From: Dyella lutea
GTDB taxonomy: Bacteria; Pseudomonadota; Gammaproteobacteria; Xanthomonadales; Rhodanobacteraceae
Assembly (NCBI RefSeq): GCF_024158035.1
Contig: NZ_JAMZEK010000002.1
Span: forward strand, 620,001-684,000
Direction of reading: 5' to 3'
DNA: 64,000 nucleotides
Shown piece by piece: positions 6,761 to 15,345 of the stretch (positions within the stretch are counted from its first letter, which is position 1; every line of letters starts with the position of its first letter). Under the pieces are notes generated by a model, which was not told where the DNA came from, ran no database searches, and was given only the letters and a program-made list of their open reading frames with translations. The translations under genes and the position numbers were made by a program.

Positions 6761-9601
6761 TCAGCGCAGCGCGAGGAAGTCCGCGCTGACCACGAAGCGC
6801 ACCGCATCCAGCCGCAGGCGTGCCTTGGGCAGCGCGTCGAGCAGGGCGTTGCGCTCGGCCTGCACCAGGGCGATCTCGGCCGCGCTGATCGACGGGTTCA
6901 CCGCCCGCAGCGCCTGCAGCCGGGCCAGGTCGGCGTCCAGCGTCTCACCGGCCAGCGCTGTGGCTTCGGCCACCCGTTCCTGCGCCTGCGCGGCGGCGAC
7001 GGCTTCGGCTTTCTCCAGCATCGGCGGCACCAGCTTGTTGAGGAACTTGCGGTAGCGAGCCACCTCGATGTTGCGGTCGGCGGCCTTGCGCAGCGCGATC
7101 TCGCTGGGCTGGAAGTCGGGTCGCTCGGCCAGCCGGGTGTCGATGGTCACCGGCAGCGGCAGCACCGGCAGGAAACGCTCGGCGTCCAGTGCGCGGTCGG
7201 CCACGCACTCGAGCACGAACACTGCCTGCAGCAGGGCGCTGCGTGGCCCCAGCGCGTCGTCCACCATGAACGCGGCATTGCCCTGTTCGCCGGACAGCAC
7301 CAGGTCCATTGCGCCGAGCACCAGCGGATGGTCCAGCCGCAGTAGCGGCAGCTCTTCGCGGGCCAGCGCGGTGTCGCGGTCGAAGGTGACCGAGATCGGG
7401 CCTTCCGCGAAGCCGGGCAGGGCATCGGTGGACAGGTACTGCGGATCCAGCAGCAGCACCTTCGGACCCAGCTCCTCGGCGTGGATGCCGAACTGCTCCA
7501 GCAGGCGCTGGATGAAGGTGTCGCGGGCCGGGTCGATGTCCTCGCGACGGAACGCCTGGGCCAGTTCCTCGGCGTGCAGGTCGCGGCTGGCGGCCAGTTC
7601 CAGCAGGTGGTCGCGGCCCTCGCGGATCAGCGCGGCGAGTTCCTCGTGGCTGGCGCGGGTCTCGGCGATCAGCACGTCCAGCTCCTGGTCGCGGCCGTCG
7701 GCGCTGCGCGCGTGCTCGTCGGCCAGCCGCGCCAGCGGCTCGCCGTAGCGGCGCAGCAGCTCGCGGCCATCGGACGGGCTGACCCGGAAGGCATCCAGGC
7801 CCTCGTCGTACCAGCGAGCCAGCACATGCTGCGCACTGCCTTCCACGGCCAGCACGTGGATCGCGATGTCGTGACGCTGGCCGATGCGGTCCAGTCGGCC
7901 GATGCGCTGCTCGAGCAGGTCCGGGTCCAGTGGCAGGTCCCACAACACCAGGTGGTGGGCGAACTGGAAGTTGCGGCCTTCCGAGCCGATCTCCGAGCAC
8001 AGCAGCAGGCGCGCGCCGTCCGGCTGGGCGAAGAACGCCGCGTTGCGGTCGCGCTGCACGATGCCCAGGCCCTCGTGGAAGCGGGCGATGCCGGCACCGG
8101 TGCGCGTGCGCAGGGCTTCCTCCAGCGCCAGCACCTTGGCCTGGCTGCGGCAGATCAGCAGGAACTTGGCCTGCGGGTGCGCTTCGAGCAGGTCGACCAG
8201 CGCCTGCAGCCGCGGGTCCTCGGCGTAGTCCAGCGTGAGCGCCGGCGGCGGCTGCTGGATGTCGGCGTGGAACTCGGCCAGCAGCGCCTGGCGCTGGCTG
8301 TCGTCCAGCATGTCTGCATCGAGCAGGTGCCACGCCGGCACGCGCTGCGGAAAGCCGCCGATGCCGGCGCGGCGGTTGCGGAACATCGCGCGGCCGGTGC
8401 CGTGGCGGTCGATCAAGGCGGCGAGGATGGCGCGGGCGTGCTCGGGTGCCAACGTCTCGGCCAGCTTGCCGGTGAGCTCGGCGTCGTCGGCCAGCACGCT
8501 GGCCAGCAGGCTGCGGTCCTCCACGGTGAGCGGCAGGCCCTGGGTCAGCCGGTCGGCCACCTGCGACAGCGCCTGGAAGCCTTCGGATTCGGCCAGGTAG
8601 GCGTCCAGGTCGCTGTAGCGTTGCGGGTCGAGCAGGCGCAGGCGGGCGAAGTGGCCGCTGCGACCGAGCTGCTCGGGCGTGGCGGTGAGCAGGATCACGC
8701 CCGGGGTCTTGGCGGCGAGCTGCTCGACCAGGCTGTAGCGCGGGCTGGCCGCTTCCGGGGTCCACTCCAGGTGGTGCGCCTCGTCCACCACCAGCAGGTC
8801 CCAGCCGGCGTCCATGAGCTGCTGCGCCCGCTTGGGCGAGGACGCCAGGAAGGCGAAGTCGGCGATCACCAGCTGCTCGTCCTCGAACGGGTTGCTGCCC
8901 GGCTCGGACTGCTCCAGTGCCTCGCAGCGCTCCTCGTCGTAGATCGCGAAGCTGAGGTTGAAGCGGCGCAGCAGCTCGACGAACCACTGGTACACCAGCG
9001 TGTCCGGCAGCAGCACCAGGGCGCGCGACGCGCGGCCGGTGGCGAGCTGGCGGGCGAGGATCATGCCGGCCTCGATGGTTTTCCCTAAGCCCACCTCGTC
9101 GGCCAGCAGCACGCGGGGCGGCCGGCGCGCAGAGGCGATGCCGGCCACGCGCAGCTGGTGCGGGACCAGTCCGACACGTGCCGCACCCAACCCCCAGCTC
9201 GGCGAGCGGCGGGCCTCGGCGCGCCGGCGCAGCGCATCGAGGCGCTGCTCGAAATGGGATACCGGATCGGTGCGGCCGCCGATCAGGCGGTCGTCGGCCT
9301 GGCTGACGGCCTGCTCGTCGTCGAGCTGGCCTTCCTCCATCTCGCGACCCTCGCCGCGGTACACCAGCAGGCCCTCGCGCACGTCCACGCGCTCGACCAG
9401 AAAGGAGATCCCCTTGCCGGCGATGCGCTGGCCGGGACGGAATTCGGCGCGCACCAGCGGCGCGGACTCCATCGCATACGGCCTGAGCACGCCGGCCTTG
9501 GCGAACAGCACCTGCACGCTGCGCCCCTGGACGCGCAGCACGGTGCCGAGGCCGAGCTCCGGCTCGGCAGTGGAGATCCAGCGTTGACCGGGTACGAACA
9601 T
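6761..9601 (-). CDS. rapA: RNA polymerase-associated protein RapA (SWI2/SNF2 ATPase)
   Basis: A 946-residue protein. The N-terminal double Tudor-like region begins FVPGQRWISTAEPELGLG, almost the RapA family signature. The SNF2 ATPase core holds LLADEVGLGKTIEAG (Walker A, around residue 170), LLVVDEAHHLEW (DEAH box) and LLTATPEQ; the helicase C-lobe holds EIGSEGRNFQFAHH and EQRIGRLDRIGQ. RapA binds RNA polymerase and recycles it from post-termination complexes. The start at 9601 fits a GATAAT -10 box at 9632-9637 on the minus strand, which would leave a leader of about 24 bases; an ATG at 9616 is the alternative. Confidence 0.96.
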   Translation of the reverse strand: MFVPGQRWISTAEPELGLGTVLRVQGRSVQVLFAKAGVLRPYAMESAPLVRAEFRPGQRIAGKGISFLVERVDVREGLLVYRGEGREMEEGQLDDEQAVSQADDRLIGGRTDPVSHFEQRLDALRRRAEARRSPSWGLGAARVGLVPHQLRVAGIASARRPPRVLLADEVGLGKTIEAGMILARQLATGRASRALVLLPDTLVYQWFVELLRRFNLSFAIYDEERCEALEQSEPGSNPFEDEQLVIADFAFLASSPKRAQQLMDAGWDLLVVDEAHHLEWTPEAASPRYSLVEQLAAKTPGVILLTATPEQLGRSGHFARLRLLDPQRYSDLDAYLAESEGFQALSQVADRLTQGLPLTVEDRSLLASVLADDAELTGKLAETLAPEHARAILAALIDRHGTGRAMFRNRRAGIGGFPQRVPAWHLLDADMLDDSQRQALLAEFHADIQQPPPALTLDYAEDPRLQALVDLLEAHPQAKFLLICRSQAKVLALEEALRTRTGAGIARFHEGLGIVQRDRNAAFFAQPDGARLLLCSEIGSEGRNFQFAHHLVLWDLPLDPDLLEQRIGRLDRIGQRHDIAIHVLAVEGSAQHVLARWYDEGLDAFRVSPSDGRELLRRYGEPLARLADEHARSADGRDQELDVLIAETRASHEELAALIREGRDHLLELAASRDLHAEELAQAFRREDIDPARDTFIQRLLEQFGIHAEELGPKVLLLDPQYLSTDALPGFAEGPISVTFDRDTALAREELPLLRLDHPLVLGAMDLVLSGEQGNAAFMVDDALGPRSALLQAVFVLECVADRALDAERFLPVLPLPVTIDTRLAERPDFQPSEIALRKAADRNIEVARYRKFLNKLVPPMLEKAEAVAAAQAQERVAEATALAGETLDADLARLQALRAVNPSISAAEIALVQAERNALLDALPKARLRLDAVRFVVSADFLALR

Positions 9602-9871
9602 TGAGAAACCGCGCATCGATAAAGGGCGCCGATTATCCGCCCCTTGTCGCGTGCAGGGAACAGCGGAACGCGTCCAGGGACGGTTCGATCAACCCCGGCG
9701 CAGGCGGCATGATGTCCAGAAGGCCTGCAGCGGGGCGCCTGCGGTGCCGCCTGAGCCGTCCCTCCAGGCGAGGCGCGCCGGGCGACGCGAAGACCTTCCG
9801 CACATCACCTCCTCCGGGAATTCAAACCGCAGAGGCCGGTGACCCCTGCGCCGGGATTGATCGGGCCCTCC
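9602..9871. other. Intergenic gap between rapA and piuC
   Basis: 270 bases without a convincing gene. The right edge of rapA carries its likely promoter (-10 GATAAT at 9632-9637, minus strand). I see no terminator with a T-tract for the piuC transcript. Confidence 0.5.
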
Positions 9872-10549
9872 TCAGGTCTGCGACCACTCGCGCAGCAGGT
9901 TGTGGTAAACGCCGGTGAGCTGCAGCACCGCGACCTCGTCGCCGCCGGCCGCCCGCAGTCGCGAGATGGCCTGGTCCAGCTCGAGCAGTGTGCGCCGGTG
10001 CGCCAGGTCGCGGACCAGGCTCTGGATCCAGAAGAAGGCTGCCAGTCGCGCGCCGCGGGTGACCGGGGTGACCCGATGCAGGCTGCTGGACGGGTAGAGG
10101 ATGGCGTCGCCAGCGGGCAGCTTCACCGCGTGCTCGCCGTAGGTGTCGCTGACCACCAGCTCGCCGCCGTCGTAGTCTTCCGGTTCGTTGAGGAACACCG
10201 TGCAGGACACATCGCTGCGCAGCTGGCTGCCATCGGCCAGCGCCATCACTGCCCCGTCCACGTGGAAGCCGTACTCGCCGCCGCCCTGATAGCGGTTGAA
10301 GCGGGGTGGCAATTGACGCGCCGGCAGCGCGGCGGCGTGGAACAGTGGATGCCGGGCCAGCGCCGCCTGCACCACCGCGCCCAGTTCATGGCGCAGCGGC
10401 GAGCTGTCCGGCAGCTGCTCGTTGCGCTTGACCCGGGCGCCCTGGGCACCGACGGTCTCGCGACCATCGGTCCAGTCGGCCGCTTCCAGCGCCTGTCGCA
10501 AATGGACGACCTGCGCTGCGCTCAATACGCCGGGAAGGTGCAGAAGCAT
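9872..10549 (-). CDS. piuC: PKHD-type Fe(II)/2-oxoglutarate hydroxylase (PiuC/YbiX family)
   Basis: A 225-residue 2-oxoglutarate/Fe(II) dioxygenase. The iron triad is H96 and D98 ([11 protein letters not shown]) plus H158 ([11 protein letters not shown]), with R168 binding 2-oxoglutarate. The opening [14 protein letters not shown] and the [14 protein letters not shown] block are typical of PiuC/YbiX. Family genes commonly follow a catecholate siderophore receptor (fiu-ybiX in E. coli, piuA-piuC in Pseudomonas), and that is the arrangement here, 17 bases downstream of the receptor. It is therefore probably iron-repressed through the same Fur-controlled promoter. The hydroxylated substrate is not known. 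Confidence 0.93.
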   Translation of the reverse strand: MLLHLPGVLSAAQVVHLRQALEAADWTDGRETVGAQGARVKRNEQLPDSSPLRHELGAVVQAALARHPLFHAAALPARQLPPRFNRYQGGGEYGFHVDGAVMALADGSQLRSDVSCTVFLNEPEDYDGGELVVSDTYGEHAVKLPAGDAILYPSSSLHRVTPVTRGARLAAFFWIQSLVRDLAHRRTLLELDQAISRLRAAGGDEVAVLQLTGVYHNLLREWSQT

Positions 10550-10566
10550 GGGGGGCCTCGTCCGGA

Positions 10567-12858
10567 TCAGAAGCGGAAATTGACGGTCAGCATCGCCGAG
10601 CGCGGTGCACCCGGGGTATAGCGGTAGCCGCTCTTGTTGATCGCGGCGACGTAGGAGCGGTCGAACAGGTTGTAGAGGTTCAACTGCAGGTCGAGGTGCT
10701 TGCTCACCGGGTAGCTGGCCATCGCGTCGACCACCCAGTAGGCATCGGCGTAGGCGGGTGTGCCGATCGCGCCGTCGCTGCCGCGCTTGAGCTTGCCCGA
10801 GTAGCGGGCGCCGCCACCGACGGTCAGGCCGAACGGCAGGTGGTAGGTGGTCCACGCGGTGAACGCGCTCTTCGGGGTGTAGGCCAGTGCATCGGAGCCG
10901 TCTTCGGCCACCGCGGCGCCGTTCTGCACGGTCGCGTCCATCGTGGTGAGGCCGGCGCTGACTGCCCAGTTCCTGGTGATCTCGCCGACCGCGGTCAGCT
11001 CCACGCCCTGCACCTGCTTTTTGCCGATCTGGTAGTAGACCGAGGTGTCGACCGGGTCCTGCACCAGCTCGTTGCTCACCGTGGTGCGATACAGCGCGCC
11101 GGTGACCAGCAGGCGGCCGTCGAGCAGGTTCCACTTGCTGCCCAGTTCGATCGTGCGGGCCTTCTGCGGATCGAGGTTGGGGTTGTCCAGGCTGTTGGCC
11201 GAACCGCTCAGGGTGAGCGTGCTGCCGCCCGGGGGCTCCTGCGACTGCGCGAGGTTGAGGTAGACGCTGCTGTTGGTCGTCGGCTTGTACAGCACGCCGA
11301 GTTTGTAGTTGGGCAGGGTGCCGCGCTTGCGGGCATCCACGCCGGGCACGATGCTGCCCGCCGGCAGGCTGCCGCAGGCCGGGCCGCGACGTCCGCCACA
11401 GACCACCATGCTGGAGAAGTCGGTGCCGTAGCGATCCAGTCGCGCGCCGGCGTTGACCTGCCAGTGCCGGCCGAATTTCAACGTGTCGAACAGGTAGGCG
11501 GCCACGGTGTTGGTCTTGCCGGAGCTGTACGCACCGTTGCGTGCATACCGCAGGCCGCCGACGCCGGCATCGGGGTGGTAGAGATCGGCCGCCGGCCAGG
11601 TGCTGCCGTCGATCGTGGCGACGCCGATCGTGGTGGCCTTCTCCTGCGACAGCTCGACGCCGGCGCTGAGGTCCTGCGCCACGGTGTCGCCGTCGAAGTG
11701 CGCGGTGACATTGGTCTGATTGGCCAGGATGCGGTTGGCCTGGTGCTTGAACGTCGGGTTGCTGCGGGCGACCGTCCAGGTCGACGGATCGGCCGGGTCC
11801 GGGGTGAGCAGGTTGGCCGCCGAGGCCATGAACGAGGTCAGCAGGTAGTCCTGCCGGGTGCGGCCCCAGCGGGTGGTGTTGCTCAGCGCCACGTCCGGTG
11901 AGACGTCGTGCTGCACGATCGCGGTGAACATGTCCGCGGTGACGTCGTCGTGGTCCTGCGAGGTGCCGTAGAAATTGCCCGGGTCGACCTTCGGCGCGTC
12001 ACCGATGAAGGGGCGGGACGGGTCTGGGCTGGTGTAGCCGGGCAGGCCGATGGTGGAGACACCGCCGTCGGGGACGTTGGTCTGCTTCACGTGCAGCGCA
12101 TCCAGATAGACCCGGGTCGGGGTGCCGATGCCGAAGGCGAGCGAGGGCGCGACGCCCGAGCGGTCGTTCTTCACCCGGTCGCGGCCCGGCACGCCGCTGT
12201 TCTGGCCCATCACGTTGAGGCGGAAGGCCGAATGCTCACCGGTCTGCTGGTTCCAGTCGGCGGTGCTGCGCCTTTGCTGGCCGCTGCCGTAGGAGACCGA
12301 AGCCGTCACGCCTTGGCCCAGCTCCGGCTGCTTGCTGACCAGGTTGACCGCGCCGGTGGGGGCGGTGCGGCCGTACTCGGTGCCGTCCGGTCCCTTGGTC
12401 ACTTCGACCTGCTCGATGTTGAACACGTCGCGCGAGATCGAGCCGAGGTCGCGCACACCATCGACGAAGATGCTGCCGGAGGTGTCGAAGCCGCGCATGT
12501 AGATGGCGTCGCCGGTGCTGGTCGAGCCGTTCTCGCCGACGTAGAACGTGCCCACGCCGGGACTGTTGCGCAGCGCCTCGGTCAGCGTGGTCGCGCCCTG
12601 TTCCTGCAGCAGCTCCTTGCTGATCACGGCGATGGTCTGCGGCGTGTCCAGCAGCGGCTGGGTGAACTTGGGCGAGGACAGCGTATCGACGCGATAGTCC
12701 GGCGCGCGGTTGGCCTCGACCTTGAGGCCGGGCAGGGTGCGGGCCTGGGCGATCTGCGCGTCGGTGTCGACGGCGCCGGCGGTCTGGGCGACCGCCATGC
12801 CGGCGAGCAGAGCGGCGGCGGTGGGAAGGGTGTGCTTGCGCGCGGTGATGAAAGCCAT
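10567..12858 (-). CDS. TonB-dependent catecholate siderophore receptor (Fiu/PiuA type)
   Basis: A 763-residue outer-membrane receptor. Signal peptide up to about residue 29 (AQTAGA^VDT), then the plug domain with [30 protein letters not shown] and [19 protein letters not shown], where the secretin-like RGF and DGVRD motifs typify the Fiu/FhuE class. The 22-strand barrel follows, ending in LTVNFRF with the terminal Phe needed for outer-membrane assembly. It imports ferric siderophores, probably catecholates, with TonB energy. The coupled piuC and the upstream Fur box support an iron-uptake role. The exact ligand cannot be inferred. Confidence 0.94.
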   Translation of the reverse strand: MAFITARKHTLPTAAALLAGMAVAQTAGAVDTDAQIAQARTLPGLKVEANRAPDYRVDTLSSPKFTQPLLDTPQTIAVISKELLQEQGATTLTEALRNSPGVGTFYVGENGSTSTGDAIYMRGFDTSGSIFVDGVRDLGSISRDVFNIEQVEVTKGPDGTEYGRTAPTGAVNLVSKQPELGQGVTASVSYGSGQQRRSTADWNQQTGEHSAFRLNVMGQNSGVPGRDRVKNDRSGVAPSLAFGIGTPTRVYLDALHVKQTNVPDGGVSTIGLPGYTSPDPSRPFIGDAPKVDPGNFYGTSQDHDDVTADMFTAIVQHDVSPDVALSNTTRWGRTRQDYLLTSFMASAANLLTPDPADPSTWTVARSNPTFKHQANRILANQTNVTAHFDGDTVAQDLSAGVELSQEKATTIGVATIDGSTWPAADLYHPDAGVGGLRYARNGAYSSGKTNTVAAYLFDTLKFGRHWQVNAGARLDRYGTDFSSMVVCGGRRGPACGSLPAGSIVPGVDARKRGTLPNYKLGVLYKPTTNSSVYLNLAQSQEPPGGSTLTLSGSANSLDNPNLDPQKARTIELGSKWNLLDGRLLVTGALYRTTVSNELVQDPVDTSVYYQIGKKQVQGVELTAVGEITRNWAVSAGLTTMDATVQNGAAVAEDGSDALAYTPKSAFTAWTTYHLPFGLTVGGGARYSGKLKRGSDGAIGTPAYADAYWVVDAMASYPVSKHLDLQLNLYNLFDRSYVAAINKSGYRYTPGAPRSAMLTVNFRF

Positions 12859-13008
12859 GCCAATGTCCTTGTTGCTTCGGTTCGCCGGTCCGGTTGGCTG
12901 CTGCGGGCAAGGCGTCGCCGTCCGATGAACTCATCGAGGAGGCATCGGAGACCGGGGCGGTGTGGTGCGCTGGCGACCGTGGAGCGGGCTGTGCGCGGAT
13001 GCCTCCAT

Positions 13009-13037
13009 GTTATCTAAATGAGAATGATTTGCAACAA
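13009..13037 (-). promoter_or_regulatory. Sigma-70 promoter of the siderophore receptor operon
   Basis: On the minus strand, TTGTTG (13032-13037) and GATAAC (13009-13014) are separated by exactly 17 bases. The spacer is largely occupied by the Fur box. Transcription would start near 13002 and leave a leader of about 145 bases before the receptor ATG. Confidence 0.65.
13014..13032 (-). promoter_or_regulatory. Fur box
   Basis: The plus-strand 19-mer CTAAATGAGAATGATTTGC matches the Fur consensus GATAATGATAATCATTATC at 12 of 19 positions, including the core AATGA-AAT-ATT. It lies between the -35 and -10 of the receptor promoter, where ferric Fur would block RNA polymerase. Confidence 0.75.
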
Positions 13038-13052
13038 TATTCGTAATGATGA

Positions 13053-13085
13053 CAAAGAAAAGGCCCCGCACTCGCGTGCGGGGCC
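13053..13085 (-). terminator. Rho-independent terminator after the downstream M13 peptidase gene
   Basis: A 10-bp perfect stem GGCCCCGCAC/GTGCGGGGCC with a TCGC loop. Read on the minus strand it is followed by TTTTCTTT. It lies 40 bases after the stop codon of the M13 gene ending at 13125. Confidence 0.9.
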
Positions 13086-13124
13086 GTGTGGCTCAACCAG
13101 GCCGGGCCGTGGCCCGGTGGGGAA

Positions 13125-15245
13125 TTACCAGATCTTCACCTGCTGGTCGCCGGAGCGGACCATCGGATCGGTCGGCTTGCACTGGAACGCGGTGGCGAAC
13201 GCCGGCATGTTCGACGGCGCGCCGATCGCACGCAGCGAGGCCGGGGCATGCGGATCGGTGTTCAGGCGCAGCAGCGCTTCCTTCTCGCGGATGTTGCCGC
13301 GCCACACGCGGGCCCAGTTGAGGAAGAAGCGCTGGTCCTCGGTGTAGCCGTCGATCTTCTTGCCGGCTTCCTCCGGATGCTGCTTCAGCGCCTGCTGCAG
13401 GGCGTCGTAAGCCACGTTCAGGCCGCCCAGGTCGGCGATGTTCTCGCCCAGCGTCAGCTTGCCGTTGACGTGCGCGTCCGGTTTGTCCTTGATCGGTGTG
13501 TAGGCGTTGAACTGTGCCACCAGCTTGTCGGTGCGGGCGTCGAACTTGGCGCGGTCTTCCTTGGTCCACCAGTTCACGTTGTTGCCGGCGCCATCGAACT
13601 GGCTGCCCTCGTCGTCGAAGCCGTGGCTGGCCTCGTGGCCGATCACCGCGCCGATGCCGCCGTAGTTGATCGCGTCGTCCGCCTTGGCGTCGAAGAACGG
13701 CGGTTGCAGGATCGCGGCCGGGAAGTTGATCGTGTTGTCGGTCGGGTTGTAGTAGGCATTGACCGTCTGCGGGGTCATGCCCCATTCCTTGCGGTCGGTC
13801 GGCTTGCCGATCTTGTCCACGTCGTAGCGGTAGTTGAACTTGCCGGCTGCCATCACGTTGGCATAGAAATTGTCAGGCGTGATCGACAGGCCGTCCCAGC
13901 TGCGCCACTTGTCCGGATAGCCGATCTTCGGCAGGAAGGTGTTCCACTTGGCGATCGCCTTTTCCTTGGTCTCGGCGCTCATCCAGTCGAGGTTCTCGAT
14001 GCGCGCCTTCAGCGCGTTGCGCACGTTGTCGACCAGCTCCTGCGCACGCGCCTTGGCATCCGGGGTGAACTCCTGCTTGACGTACAGCTCGCCCAGCGCC
14101 ATGCCCATCGCACCGTTCACCGTGCCCAGCACGCGCTTCCACAGCGGCTTCTGCTGTGGCTGACCGGAGAGCGTCTTGCCGTAGAAGTCGTACTTGTTGT
14201 CCTGGAAGGCGGTGCTCAGGTACGGCGAGGCGTCGTCGATCACGTGGAAGCGCAGGTAGGCCTGCCACTGGGCCACCGGGGTCTTGGCCAGAAGATGGTC
14301 GAACTCGGCGAAGAACTGCGGCTGCGACAGCGAGAAGCCCTTGTCGATGGTCACGCCCTGGTCCTTGAAGAACTGCTCCCAGTGGAAGTGCGGGGTGACC
14401 TTGTCCGCCTCGTTCACGCTGACGAAGTGGTACTGGTTCGACGGCTCGCGCAGATCCACCGGCGCCAGCGACGCCTTGGCCAGCTCGGTCTCGAAGGCCA
14501 TCACCTGGTCGGCCTGCTTTTTCGCGTCGGCCTCGGACACGCCGGTCAGCTGCAGCGTCTTGGCGATGTAGTCGAGGTAGGCCTTGCGCTCGTCGGCGTG
14601 CTTCGGATCGAGGTAGTAGTCCTTCGTCGGCAGGCCCAGGCCGCTCTGGAAGGTGTAGCCGATCTGCGTCTCGGCGTGCTTGAAGTCGGCACCGGCGCCG
14701 AACGCGAACACCTGCTGGTCGCCGTCGGCGAAGCTCTTCATCAGGTAGTCGGCGACTTCCTTGCCGTTCTTCAGGCCGGCGATCGCCTCGAGCTTGGGCT
14801 TGATCGGATCGAAACCGGCCTTGTCGCGGGCGGCTTCGTCCATGCCGGACTGGTACAGGTAGCCGATCTTCTGCTCAATCGAGCCGGCCGGCGCGCTGGC
14901 GGCGTTCTTGGCGGCGTTCTCGACGATCTCGTGCTGGGTGTTGAGGCTGTCCTCGGCCAGCTTGTCAAAGGCGCCCCAGCGGGTGCGGTCGCTCGGGATC
15001 GGGTTGGCGGCCACCCACTTGGCGTTGACGAAGGTGTTGAAGTCCTGGCAGGCCTCGTTGGCCGGGCCGAGTTCACTCACGTCGAAGACGCTCTTGTTTG
15101 CCGGTGCGGCCGCGGTGGCCGCTGTAGCGGCCTTGGCCGGAGCGGCCGGGGCCGGCGTGGCGGCCTGCTCATGCTTGCCGCACGCAGTGAGGGACAGGGT
15201 GAGCGCCAGCGCAAGCGCGGTCGGCTTCAGGAAGGAATGGGACAT
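13125..15245 (-). CDS. M13 family metallopeptidase, lipoprotein (copy A)
   Basis: A 706-residue neprilysin-family (PepO-like) zinc endopeptidase. The N-terminus is a lipoprotein signal with lipobox LTAC^GKHE, followed by an Ala/Pro/Lys linker. Zinc ligands are H537 and H541 in GHEASHGFDDEG, with the third glutamate in GENIADLGGL; the C-terminus ends CKPTDPMVRSGDQQVKIW, as usual for M13. The N-terminal substrate-gating domain starts at EACQDFNTFVNAKW. It should be anchored in the envelope and degrade peptides. It is a tandem duplicate of the gene ending at 15346, about 100 bases upstream in the direction of transcription. Confidence 0.94.
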   Translation of the reverse strand: MSHSFLKPTALALALTLSLTACGKHEQAATPAPAAPAKAATAATAAAPANKSVFDVSELGPANEACQDFNTFVNAKWVAANPIPSDRTRWGAFDKLAEDSLNTQHEIVENAAKNAASAPAGSIEQKIGYLYQSGMDEAARDKAGFDPIKPKLEAIAGLKNGKEVADYLMKSFADGDQQVFAFGAGADFKHAETQIGYTFQSGLGLPTKDYYLDPKHADERKAYLDYIAKTLQLTGVSEADAKKQADQVMAFETELAKASLAPVDLREPSNQYHFVSVNEADKVTPHFHWEQFFKDQGVTIDKGFSLSQPQFFAEFDHLLAKTPVAQWQAYLRFHVIDDASPYLSTAFQDNKYDFYGKTLSGQPQQKPLWKRVLGTVNGAMGMALGELYVKQEFTPDAKARAQELVDNVRNALKARIENLDWMSAETKEKAIAKWNTFLPKIGYPDKWRSWDGLSITPDNFYANVMAAGKFNYRYDVDKIGKPTDRKEWGMTPQTVNAYYNPTDNTINFPAAILQPPFFDAKADDAINYGGIGAVIGHEASHGFDDEGSQFDGAGNNVNWWTKEDRAKFDARTDKLVAQFNAYTPIKDKPDAHVNGKLTLGENIADLGGLNVAYDALQQALKQHPEEAGKKIDGYTEDQRFFLNWARVWRGNIREKEALLRLNTDPHAPASLRAIGAPSNMPAFATAFQCKPTDPMVRSGDQQVKIW

Positions 15246-15283
15246 GGATATCTCTCTGGCGGAAACGGGACCCGGTCGGAAGA

Positions 15284-15332
15284 CCGGAAAAGACAGCCGC
15301 CCCGTCGTACCGCCGGGAAGCGGTCCGACGGG
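15284..15332 (-). terminator. Possible terminator between the two M13 genes
   Basis: A stem formed by CCCGTCG (15301-15307) and CGACGGG (15326-15332) encloses a smaller CCGC/GCGG stem. On the minus strand it is followed, after about eight bases, by a TCTTTTC run. The delayed U-tract makes this a weak candidate. Confidence 0.4.
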
Positions 15333-15345
15333 ACGGCAAGGGCGA

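Noticed and set aside
7481-9088. A long plus-strand frame within rapA
   Set aside because: Antisense shadow of the ATPase core; no start context or motifs.
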